Assembly (NCBI GenBank): GCA_928212115.1
Contig: CAKMRJ010000001.1
Span: forward strand, 179,068,764 to 179,132,763
Reading direction: 5' to 3'
Length of the DNA stretch: 64,000 bases
Source of the DNA: Lactuca virosa
Lineage: Eukaryota > Streptophyta > Magnoliopsida > Asterales > Asteraceae
Under the pieces are notes generated by a model. The model saw only the letters and a list, made by a program, of their open reading frames with translations, was not told the DNA's origin and did not search any database. Both the position numbers and the translations under genes were made by a program. Positions 54,391 to 64,000 of this stretch are shown here, in pieces. Each line of letters begins with the position of its first letter. Within the stretch, counting starts at the first letter, position 1.

Positions 54391-55086
54391 ATGTCTAGTT
54401 CAGACAACTATGGTCTTCCCAAATCTTTTGGAACAAGCTTTCCTCTTGAAGATGATGTCCCGCGGTTGGACCGTGGAAGTCATACTTCACTTCCTCCACC
54501 TTCTCAAATAATTCTCCCTAACCTACAAGTTCAAAGACTTGAAAAATTCAAGGTTACTCAAGCCCTACTTGCAATGAAACATCAAGATGGAAGGCATGTG
54601 TGTACTCACGTCTTGGAGATGAAGTCACGTATTGACAGGATGAGAGTATTGGGTGTCGTTGTCTCAAGGAAGTTGGCGGTCGACTAGGTTCTTCAATCAC
54701 TTCCCGAGTCATATAGTGAGTTCATAAAGGACTACTATGTGACAGACCACGACATGACCCTTATTGATCTTACCTATTTGCTTGTTGTTGCTGAATCAGA
54801 AATGATTTAGCGCACTGGAAATGCAAATTTGATTGGAAGATCTACACCCCAAACTTCCATGGACATTGACAATGGAAACATTGGAAGTCCAGAAAATATT
54901 TCTCTTTCCAAGGGAAAGAGAAAGGCTAAGTCTGAGATTGTCCCGCGTACCATTCCCAAAGAGTCTATATGTTTCTATTGCCAAGAGAAGGGGCATTGCT
55001 TGCGAAGCTGCCCTAACTACCTGAAAGATCTGAGAAAAGGTAGAATCGAAAAGTTTGACTCTGCTTCAGGTAAGTCTACTGTCTAA
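54391..55086 (+). pseudogene. gag: Copia gag remnant of element B
   Basis: ATG 54391 (MSSSDNYGLPKSFG) directly after CCCATTGTAG, again an acceptor-like AG. The first piece (54391-54687) lacks the usual UBN2 start. It goes from a Pro/Ser-rich N-terminus to QVQRLEKFKVTQALLAMKHQ and LEMKSRIDRM, so the middle of capsid is deleted. After a stop, 54829-55086 gives a linker (KGKRKAKSEIVPRTIPKESI) and the CCHC knuckle CFYCQEKGHCLRSC. The second B copy starts the same gene at 63957. Confidence 0.82.
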
Positions 55087-55639
55087 CTCTATTAAGTTCC
55101 TATTTGTTGATTCTTAATACATGATGTGACAATATTGCATTTTGATGTTTTGTACGATCATGGAAAGGGAAGGAAGCTTAAAGGAAGTGTATGCTGAATC
55201 TAATCGTGAAGATGGATTTCAATCGCATGGTTCGAAGATCGGATTTTTGAGCTGCTTCTTAGAGTTATGATAGATTGCTAGGAAATATGTAATAACATAG
55301 TTTTCATTTGTAATTTCATTGTAAGGAAAAGTTTTTTCCGCATTGTATAAATAAATAAAATTTTGTTTTTATTTTTATTATATCTCCTTGCAATGACATT
55401 TGTGAAAATTGATGTTTGTATGTTTCTATATTAGCAATATGAATTTGATTCTTTCGTTTGTGGTAGTGTCGAGTTTTTGCCAAATAAGGAAAGATTTTCA
55501 TCACCAAAGTTTCAATTGGACAGAAACTTGGAATCATGCAATTTGTATTGTATGATGAATGAGAATTTTCATCTTTGGTAAATTAAGACTAATTCCTTGT
55601 TCACATGTATATGTGAGTCAAGTGAAGAACTAGGGGATC

Positions 55640-56600
55640 GGGTACATTGGGTGTGCGTTGGTCAAGATGCACCACAAAGATCCATAAGACTATTCGTCAT
55701 GATTTGCTAAAGTTTAGTAAACATGGTTATGCTTACAAGTTTAAGTATAATTCTGAAACATTGGAAAATGTTCAATGTATGGCACAACGAATGAGAAGAA
55801 TCATAGTAGGCAGAAATATAAAAGTTTCTCCAATCTGAAAAAATGGGATAGTACTTTAGTATCGTGTTTTATGATCATCTTAATGTTTATGGAAAAACCA
55901 TATTACAATTGATCCTGTAAACACATCTTAGTGCATTCGTATGGCTGAGAAGAGGAATCGTGAATTGTTGAAAAGTTTAAATCAAGAAGATGAGCCATAC
56001 TTCGTTCCCAAAACAAGTCCTAGTGTCATACTCCAAGATTTTAACCTTGAGTGACATAATCTTAAGAAAACTTTAAAACACTTTTCGAATGTAGAGTAAT
56101 AGTTTTATACACTTGTACATTTGAAATTGGTAAGTTGTGATGTTGTGGATAAAACAAAGGCCAACTAAGGCCAAGTGTGTGAAGTGTTTGTCTTGATTAG
56201 AATCTGCAATAACTCTTGAATATTTGTTTGTCAAGTAATGTTCCTTGACAAAGTGAATCATATATGTCAAGAGGTCAGTGGGAGTCTTAAAGATCTTGAC
56301 AAGTTTCAAGAACTAATCAAGAATAAACCTATTGTTAAACACTAGCACACGACTTGAGGTTTGTGACCTATCGTGTTGACATATTCTTGTTTCTGTGCCC
56401 ATTCCAGTTAAAGTTGAGTATGCATGTGAGTTCTGAGAGTTCTCAATTGGTTGTATAACAACTTGGAAGCAATGGTAGGCCCTTGTTTTGCCATGTGGCA
56501 AGAAATTAAGATTGAAAAAAGTTCAGTCCATATGAGTTTGGATTTGTCACTGACCTTGTCTTGTGATTATGGTTATGACAAATTCACATGGATAGGAACA
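55640..56600 (+). pseudogene. pol: Eroded integrase and linker remnant of element B
   Basis: SKHGYAYKFKYNSETLENVQ (55711-55770) matches the SRYGYVYLIKHKSETFE stretch of A and C. AEKRNRELL (about 55945) matches AERRNRTLL. LEAMVGPCFAMWQEIK (about 56465-56510) matches EAMVGPEAAKWKEAM. Many stops and frameshifts separate these pieces, so this is an old copy. Confidence 0.72.
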
Positions 56601-57230
56601 TTTACGACATAAAATCTGAGTGTCATAAGGTTTCTCTCTGACTCATGAAAATGATTGTGAGGAAACGCTTTCACTAAGTAGATTTTAAAGAGATAGAATT
56701 AGGATATTTTCAAATTAAATTATGATTACGACATCCCTCTTCATAATCTGAATTGGGAGAAAAGGCAAAGGGTCTAAACATTTGAGACATATTGCTATAA
56801 GTTCTAAAATTGTTTAGACACACATCTGACCTATCTAAGGAAAGGTGTATGAGTTTGAGAAGCCTAGATAAAGTCTTATCGAAGCGTCTCAAATCATAAA
56901 TCTGAACTTTGGTAATGAGAGTCAACAAGTATTGATTTCTACAAGTCCAGCTGATTTCTAAATACATTTCAAAGCTAGTGGAAGCATAAGTGTTATGCTA
57001 ATAAAGATAATAATTATTATGCTAGTGGGAGCATAGTTATTATGGAAAGTGTTGCAAGTTGGCAATGTTAATTATAGAAAACAAAAGTTTCAAGTCGCAA
57101 AGTCGCAGGGTTTCAAAAGTTGTTTTTCCATAATTAAGGGAGAGGAATTTATACATAATTTCAAATCTAAAAGCTTAGATTGTGATATTTTAATCAAATT
57201 TAGTCAAATATATATATGAATGTTATGTTG

Positions 57231-57235
57231 GAATG
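57231..57235. repeat. Target site duplication of S, left copy (GAATG)
   Basis: Matches 59852-59856. Confidence 0.9.
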
Positions 57236-57366
57236 TATGACAACCCGAAATTTATATCTTGAATAATTGTTCAAATCAATCAAGGTTGGACTCATTTTGC
57301 TATCTTCTAGCATTGTTTAGAGTCAATTAGAGCGTTTTAAAGCAATAAACTTCATCATGTGGAGTT

Positions 57367-58030
57367 TATGGCCACACCATATGAGTTTACGGCCGTAAAC
57401 TCAAGGTGGCCGTAAACTCGGGCTATAAACATGATATTCCTTCATTTCTTCCTCATTATTCACATTTCAACCTCAAGAACTTGATTCTCTCTCAAGTATC
57501 ATAAGATCTTCATTTTTATCTTCCAAAAATGTAAGTGTTTCTTCCCTTGAATCATTGATACATCTTATTATCTAGTATCAACCTTTGATTTCATCCATTA
57601 ATTTCATCTTTTCGGTTTGATCTTCAAGTGTTCTTCGTTTTCACCAAGAACACCAAGAACACCTGCTAAGTTCTTGGACTTCAAACACCCCCTAAAAGTT
57701 TCTAAACTTGTAAGTACCTTCCCTTGTGTATTACTTACTGGTTATGCTACTTGAAATCATCAAATATCCATGATCAAAGAGATTTTACAAGCCACGAGCA
57801 TCTCCCTTGGCCGTAAACCCTTGTTAAGCCTTCAAGTTGGACATAAACTCTTCCTTAAGGCTTGGATAGGGTCTAGAACACTTCCTTGATGTTTGTATGA
57901 CCTTAAATCACTTATTGGCACCAGACCTCATAAGTTTACGGTCGTAAACCCATAGGGTCGCAAACCCTATGGCCGCAAACTCATGTGGCCGTGAACACAT
58001 GGACGTAAACACCATAGTGTGGCCTTAAAC
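57367..58030 (+). repeat. GTTTACGGCCGTAAAC palindrome cluster (S)
   Basis: About ten half-sites. GAGTTTACGGCCGTAAACTC (57383-57402) is a perfect 20-bp palindrome. Confidence 0.85.
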
Positions 58031-58235
58031 TCCTTAGATGCAATCCTTTGTGATTATAACGCTTCCATATAAGTGTTTCCTAGTTCCTAAGGTGGTTTTC
58101 CTTACATGATTAGTAGTTTAAACACTAATTATATACATATATGTTCATTATATGCTTATTAGGATCCGTTGTGCTCAAGTCTTCACTTGACACCTAGCAT
58201 CCTTCAAATCGATCTTTCATTCGTATCACTCACTG

Positions 58236-58253
58236 CAGGTGAGTTCATACCCC
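58236..58253 (+). promoter_or_regulatory. Splice-donor-like site, LTR S
   Basis: CAG|GTGAGTTCATACCCC. Confidence 0.5.
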
Positions 58254-58511
58254 TTGACTTATTATTTAAATGATTTTAAATGCTTTTACATGTAGATCTA
58301 TTATAGTTATTATACCAATCACATGTGATTAATAACTATCAAACCAGTGGATTTCTTACATTTCAAACTGTGTTATCAAACAAACTGTCTCAAATCGTTT
58401 TATGAACTCTTTTACATGATAAATACTTTCTATTAAACTCTTTTAAACTTATACTTTGTTAAAATCATGTCTATATAGATATAGTTATATAAGTAGGACT
58501 GAAAGGACTTA

Positions 58512-58579
58512 GGACTGATAACTCGCCTTATTTCCTGTTCCTTGTTTGGTTGTGGACTTAGGGTATCAGTTATTTGTCC
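58512..58579 (+). other. Recurrent stem-loop module, copy 11 (S)
   Basis: GGACTGATAAC/GTTATTTGTCC arms. Loop CCTGTTCCTTGTTTGGTTGT. Confidence 0.8.
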
Positions 58580-58779
58580 GAAGGTCGCTTGAATCTTAGT
58601 TATATATTATGTGTATGTATATAGATATTAAAGTTCTTCATTCAGTTTAATACCTTTGGGTAGCAAAGGTGTCCAAACATGTTCATTCATACAAACAACA
58701 TTACTAGTAAACCATAATAGGTATAGTTTAGGAAGTCACTATTACTATTTCTAGAATAATGAAACATACAAGAGTCTAA

Positions 58780-58965
58780 AATACATGAGTCAGTACATAC
58801 TATAACGAGAAACAATACTCACTATAAAGAGAAACAGAGAGAGTATACTATAACGAGAATCAATACATACTACACACTAGAGAACATACTACATACTAGA
58901 AAGAGAGAGCATACACTATACTAGTACATACTATACCAATACAAGAATACTATAACATTAATGTG
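58780..58965 (+). repeat. Degenerate ACATACTATA-type repeat (S)
   Basis: Irregular repeats of ACATACTATAACGAGAA, ACATACTACA and similar. Low-complexity expansion absent from T. Confidence 0.75.
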
Positions 58966-59010
58966 ATATACTACTTCATGGTTCGGCAAGATACTGATGC
59001 GTCACGTTTT

Positions 59011-59070
59011 GTACCCAGAGTCTCCTGGAGGGAGAGCGTGAATTTGTGTATAGAGATCTATATGGGACTG
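59011..59070 (+). other. TATAGATCTATA module, copy 6 (S)
   Basis: AGAGTCTCCTGGAGGGAGAG then TGTATAGAGATCTATATGGG. The core has a two-base insertion yet keeps its symmetry (TATAGAGATCTATA). Confidence 0.62.
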
Positions 59071-59561
59071 ACCCTCTTACACCTTGCTGCTAGCTACAGT
59101 GGGACATGCAGGTCTACGGGTGACGAATGTCGTATCATTTCGACGTCTCGAACGTCGTGTTTTACTGATCGATCAAGTATGGTTACAATCATATCACATT
59201 TTACCTTAACTAACTAAAAAGTTTAAAGGTAGTTGGTACATTAGTAGTTACCTAGATAAAGCTACAGTACATCTTTATTTTTCCCATTTCATTCACATTG
59301 TGATCTTCTCACATAAATGGTAATGAGAAACGATATTTTGGTAATGATAGTCATACTTTGGGAAAACTCACACTTTTACAAAAGAACAAACATAGAGAAC
59401 AGTTGAGTCTTGGTAGAAGACTACTTTAGTAGAAAATATAGGATTTTCTAGGAAGTTTACAAACATTTACATCAAATACTTACAAACTTTTACATCAAAC
59501 ATTTACAAGTACATTCTTCAAACTTATACAAACAATGACCCTAAAATACTTATGAACTCAC

Positions 59562-59606
59562 CAACTTTAATGTTGATCTACGCTTTCAAAATAACTTGTA
59601 TTCTCT
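59562..59606 (+). promoter_or_regulatory. Hairpin plus mutated acceptor-like site, LTR S
   Basis: CAACTTTAATGTTG hairpin. The acceptor reads TTGTATTCTCTG, where the others have CTCAG. Confidence 0.45.
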
Positions 59607-59851
59607 GGTCACCGCTAGACAGGTGCCGATGGCCAGGTTTTGAGAAGATGGAGCACATTCAAGACTCATTTCTTATTTCGACATACATTTTTGGTGTCTC
59701 ATAAACTTCAGAACACACTTGTATTTAAAATTATTACTATTAATGCAATGGATGATGTTGTTGCTTGTTTACTATTATGCATTGTTGTGATACTGTACAT
59801 GACGTCCTCCGCCCCCGAACGTTTCTGTCGTTCCGGTTTTGGGGTGTGACA

Positions 59852-59856
59852 GAATG
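59852..59856. repeat. Target site duplication of S, right copy (GAATG)
   Basis: Matches 57231-57235. Confidence 0.9.
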
Positions 59857-61544
59857 GTTCAACATAAGGAAATTCGATATATGGAAATGTTAATTGCGTT
59901 CTCAAAATTTGATTATGATTATGGCATCCCTCTTCATAATCATAATTATGAGAACATGGCAAATAGAAATGTTATAGCAAAAGACTGATCAGATATCATG
60001 TCTTTATCTAAGACAGTATGAATCGTGTCCCATATGCTTCGGGTATAGGATCGATTCATATGCTATAATATTCTCGTGTTCTAATTTTCCAAATGCCTAG
60101 GGCATTTAGAGGAAAAAAGGAATAGAACAGGATATGAAGTAAAGTGGTTAAACAACTGTTAAGGACAAACTAAGGTTCGCCAAAGATTGGTCGCTTAAGG
60201 ACAGTTGGAAGTATAGTAATGGAAGGACCATATTGACATGATTATTAATAGACAGGAGTCTACTAATAATGAGTTGTCGTATTGCAAATATGGAATGTTT
60301 CCATATTGGTAGTTGAAGAATATATGAAAAAGTTAGAAACTTTTATGCAAGAAGGATGTTCATAGGAATGCACTTTGAATTTGAGACTTCATTTCCTTGG
60401 AATTGTCGTGTAACAATCTCCAAAGGAATATTTTGTAATATCATTGGTCAAGTCTCTGTGACTTTTGGCACCTAGACATTACAAAAGAATCATTGCATGA
60501 TAGTTTAGAATCTAACACTTTCTAGCAGTGAGAAGAATTTGGAATTCTTACACTTGCAATAAGGATTTGGAATTTTGAAATGAGAATCATTGAAATTTTT
60601 TTCAATTGATTTATTTCACAAAGTAAGGACCATAGGAAAACATAGTGTGCATGGAATAACTATTGTTTAGACAAACATGGTGTGCATGCTTGGATCATGA
60701 CATAAATATTGTTTTAATTCTAGTATTAAGTTGATTATTCGAAACATTGAACAATGAATAATGAGTAATCAATATGGGACTCAAAAGCTTTGGGCCATAT
60801 AGGATTAGTATTATTCTGGTGTTTCACTTTGCATGTTTTGACTTCCCGAATAAGTAGGTTATTCAAACCCATCCACAGTCGATCTTACTTTGGAATTATG
60901 TATTGAGGCAAGACTGTCATGAATGGGGCTGTAGAGGTTTGTTAGTCATAGCACAAGTTTGCTACAGTGTTCATGAGTGCTCCTGGAATAAGATTCGAGT
61001 ATTGGATTCAACCCACGCTCATTTGAATCACTTCATGGATTTTATCACGAGTGATAATGAGGCGATAATATTTTATATTCTTGAAACGGAGACATGTAAG
61101 TTGTAGTTGTGAGTCGGTTGCACATTGACATATGTAAACACACCAATAACTTGGATGTTATAAAACATATTGTTGTGTGTAATTTGATGAGTAAGTACAA
61201 GCAAGCATTTGGGTCGAAGTTTATCCGTTCCTTTTACCCCATTTGATTAAAAGCGATATATGTGGGCCCCTCGATGATTTAGTGACGACACCAGGCCTGG
61301 ACTGATTTGATTTGTTCAAGTAGTCGGTCATCATAAATCGGAAATCGGGAAACAACAGATTGACAGAGAGAATGATTATAATCCATGTCTCAGTCCATAT
61401 GATATCTAGAATGGAGGAATAGACGATCCCTTATCTAATGGACGCGTCATTGACTAGGTCAGAGTTCGACAATGACTTTTAAGAGCTATGATTGCTAGTC
61501 GGGTTGTGGAGTCGTACTTTCAATAATAGAAATTAGACTTATCC
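59857..61544 (+). pseudogene. pol: Eroded RT/RNase H tail and 3' region of element B
   Basis: NRVPYASGIGSIHMLYY (about 60008-60065) is the segment before RNase H that C has lost. After it, protein similarity fades. From about 60815 the DNA follows the 3' non-coding region of C (52560-53294). Many stops. The ORF at 60903-61106 is a chance frame. Confidence 0.65.
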
Positions 61545-61555
61545 AAGTGGGAGAC

Positions 61556-62332
61556 TGTTGGATTAGTGTCTAAGTCTATAACTATAATTGGTATGTACTT
61601 GAACCGAGAGTAGCATGGTCCATTTGGGTTGCATGGCACCAGAACAATCTGAAGGATGGATAATTGAGAAGAGATTATTTATGGTTTATTAATATATTAT
61701 AAGTTCTAATAGATTAATATGAAATCATATTATTTAATTAGTATTGATGAAGAACTAATTTTGTGATCAAAAGAGACTAATTAAATATATGGGGATTGAC
61801 TATGTAAATCATTCATTCTTATAATGTGGGCTTATGATCCATAGTTCTTTGTGTTGGGCTAAACCCATGTGGTGACCCATGGATTATCCATGGAGGTTTA
61901 AACCCATGGAGCATGAGGAATATGGAAGGTCATGCACATTAGGGTTTGCATGGTGAAACCCTAATTAAGCCACACTATATAAGAACCCCTCTAGCTCATG
62001 AAATCGGACCTAAGGAAGCTTACAAGTGGGCAAGCCGATTTTATTAGTGCAAGTAACCTCATCTCAAGTTCCTCCATTTTTGGTGGTGTTGTGTGATTCC
62101 ATTTGAGGTGCAACACTTGGGGCACTAAGTTCTTAAAGGTCCAAGGTTTCCAACTACAACAAAAGGTATGTCATCTAACTAGAAATTTGTAGTAAAGATA
62201 CCACATTGTATGCTACTTAGGATGATGCTTTTGAAAAATAAAAGTTTGCATGTATATTAGAGAAAACATAGATCCAAAGCATCTAGGTTTGCATGTACAC
62301 CATAGGAGTGTTAGAATGCTCAAAACCCTTAA
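61556..62332 (+). repeat. Shared LTR of the B tandem pair (777 bp)
   Basis: A polypurine tract (61545-61555) lies before it and a primer site after it. It is thus the 3' LTR of B and the 5' LTR of a second copy. The end is CAAAACCCTTA, again not CA. Confidence 0.9.
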
Positions 62333-64000
62333 GTAGTATCAGAGCCTAGGGTTGTTTTCTTATATACTTGATGGTACTTGTTTTCAAAGCTTGAAAAATC
62401 GATTTTTTTCTGTGTGGACAGTGGACTCGCCGAGTCCACTAGGGAAATCGACGAGTCCACCCTATAAACTGACCAACTCGCCGAGGCAGTTCATGCACTC
62501 GACGAGTTGGGGCTCCTGGATGCAGAATTTCGAGTTTTAAGGCTGGAATTGGACTAGGATCATTACCCTAAACTGTTTTTGAACTTGTAAACCTGTTTTT
62601 GATGAGGTAATGATCATGCTTATCCATTTTAAAAGATAATTGTCATAGTTTCATGTTTTGTATTAGTTTATATGGTTAGGCTAATTACATGAAATGTGTT
62701 TGATATGAATTGCCTTGTTCTTATGAGTTTAATTTAGATCTTTGAGAAATTGTTTGATTTTGTAAGTTACATTAGTTGATCTAAATGTTTTAATGAACTC
62801 CATAACTTGTCCTCAAGTTATGGACAAATGAAAAGTCTTTCTTTTAAAAGGTCATTAAAACTCATAGGTTTTGGGAAAGGGAAGAGTTTTTTACATAAAT
62901 GTTTTTTATGAACTCCATAACTTGTCCTCAAGTTATGGATTTTCAATAGTCTTTTCATTAAAACCTATATTAAACTCATAAGTTATGTATTCCAAAAGTT
63001 TTTGAATAGTTGAAAACTTGCCCTCAAGTTTTGGAATTTGTCAATGTAAAAGTCTAGGTTTTGAAACATTTAATTCCAAACCCTAGAATTTTAAAGTTTA
63101 AAATTCTACCCTTATACTATTATAATATTATAGGTTTAATATGAATATATATATATATATATATATATATGTATAAGAACAAAGTCAGTCTTACCATTAG
63201 TAGGCCTCATTCACGAAGTCGGTCTATAAGGGGGCTATAAGGTTACTGCCTATAAAATGGCAGTTTAACAGGTATCCACTCTCACCTACCGTTTCCTTGA
63301 CTGGTGGAGGGTCGTTAGCCGAACGGGTAGGATAGGACTCCAATTCTCCCTTCATTAAAAGTGTAATGATAAATATAATGTAACTAAACACTTATAAATT
63401 CCCAAATCTTAGTTACTTAGGAAAATGTGAATATGGTGCAAACCCATGAAATTGCACTTTGCACCTTGTTAAGCCATTAGTGGAGCGTGTGTGGTTAACC
63501 AGCACACTAATCTGGACTGACAGTGCGTGGCAAAGGGTAGCTTGATGTTTAATCATAGAGCAATGGAGTGTGTGTGGTTAACCGACACATTAATTAGTTG
63601 GTTGTAACATTGGGTGTACCAAGCTAATTTGCATGGTTATTCACACCTTGTTTATAATCCTCGGCATCCCAGTCACAAACTTGAAGGGCACAATCGAGAT
63701 TTAAACATGCCATTGAAAGTTTCAATAATCTCAAAGGATCTAGGAACTTCAATTCACTTAAAACCTAAAATTCTTTTTTGTTTTTGGTGATGCAAATTAG
63801 TAAATCGTCATTTACCTACCTTCAAATATTTTGCAATTGGATTACGACATCCCTCTTCCAAATTGTAAAATATTGTGTTGGGTCCTAGCCTTAATATTTC
63901 ATTTGGGTGTTGTATTAAGGACTTAAATATACTAACTTAAATTTCTCCCATTGTAGATGTCTAGTTCAGACAACTATGGTCTTCCCAAATCTTTTGGAAC
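62333..64000 (+). mobile_element. Second copy of element B: primer site, leader, gag start (cut by window end)
   Basis: Primer site TAGTATCAGAGCC (62334-62346, one change). CTCGTCGAG cluster at 62421-62510. Duplicated CCTCAAGTTATGGA pieces at about 62810-62945. AT tract at 63145-63172. Intact counterpart of the C target at 63604. Gag ATG at 63957 after CCCATTGTAG. Sequence matches 40975-42199 joined to 54066-54434. Confidence 0.88.
62421..62510 (+). repeat. CTCGTCGAG palindrome cluster (second B copy)
   Basis: GGACTCGCCGAGTCC, ATCGACGAGTCC, AACTCGCCGAG and ACTCGACGAGTTG. Confidence 0.82.

Larger units (their letters stand above)
57236..59851 (+). mobile_element. Solo Gypsy LTR S (2616 bp)
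   Basis: TATGACAACCCGAAATTT (first TG now TA) to GGGGTGTGACA, flanked by GAATG. No interior. Related to the LTRs of T and carries the same modules in the same order, with its own palindrome type. Confidence 0.9.
40187..62332 (+). mobile_element. Old Ty1/Copia element B, interrupted by C and S
   Basis: LTR 40187-40974, primer site, leader split by C after 42194, gag 54391-55086, heavily decayed pol (55640-60500, split by S), tract AAGTGGGAGAC, LTR 61556-62332. It inserted into K. It is related to A and C but more diverged and much more decayed. The right LTR is followed by another primer site and leader, so B is the left half of a tandem pair. Confidence 0.85.

Noticed and set aside
1..64000. 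tRNA, rRNA or microRNA genes
   Set aside because: No cloverleaf with A and B boxes, no rRNA-like block and no single long stem-loop outside the repeated modules could be supported by reading alone.

Overview
This window is plant nuclear heterochromatin built almost entirely of nested LTR retrotransposons. I see no intact host gene. The AT-rich composition, initiator-Met-tRNA type primer sites (TGGTATCAGAGC), Tekay-like chromovirus sequences and leader repeats of the type CTCGTCGAG suggest an Asteraceae genome, probably Lactuca (lettuce). That assignment is inference from memory of such repeats, not a search result.

Layout. (1) Positions 1-5525: the 5' half of a Ty1/Copia element on the minus strand (element A), cut by the window start. 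It sits in the 5' LTR of a Ty3/Gypsy element (element G: 5526-9049 plus 27316-30838), which keeps gag remnants but no recognisable pol. (2) Positions 9050-27310: a third LTR (H, apparently a solo LTR, TSD GCAGC) lies inside G. H has an internal ~2.15 kb tandem duplication and is itself hit by a minus-strand solo LTR (11907-14368) and by element T (15940-26565, TSD TTTAA). T is a deletion derivative of a Tekay chromovirus with 2.8 kb LTRs, a gag lacking capsid and a remnant of the pol C-terminus. (3) Positions 30839-38076: older sequence with a decayed multi-copy protein gene (31826-35267), microsatellites and the repeat-rich LTR of Copia element K. (4) Positions 38077-40186: K gag, protease and integrase remnants, truncated by element B. 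(5) Positions 40187-64000: old Copia element B, arranged LTR-internal-LTR-internal (LTRs at 40187 and 61556), so two copies share the middle LTR. B is interrupted by Copia element C (42200-54060, TSD GTAAC) and by a solo Gypsy LTR (S, 57236-59851, TSD GAATG). C is interrupted by a 3.9 kb non-autonomous Copia element D (48317-52243, TSD CTTAG) that carries an unfamiliar ORF. Order of insertion: K, then B, then C, then D.

No element is fully coding. A and C are closely related copies of one family, each broken by a few stops and frameshifts. G and T are gag-only derivatives, and D has no gag-pol.

The most interesting signal is not a gene. The long Gypsy LTRs share an ordered set of modules between a splice-donor-like CAG|GTGAGTTCATACCCC and an acceptor-like TTGTATTCTCAG. 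One module is a stem-loop found 11 times in the window. Its loop is nearly constant (CCTGTTCCTTGTTTGGTTGT), while its arms differ completely yet remain complementary. A second 60-nt module with a TATAGATCTATA core occurs six times, and a small covarying hairpin precedes the acceptor. Each family also carries its own clustered short palindrome near the promoter or leader.
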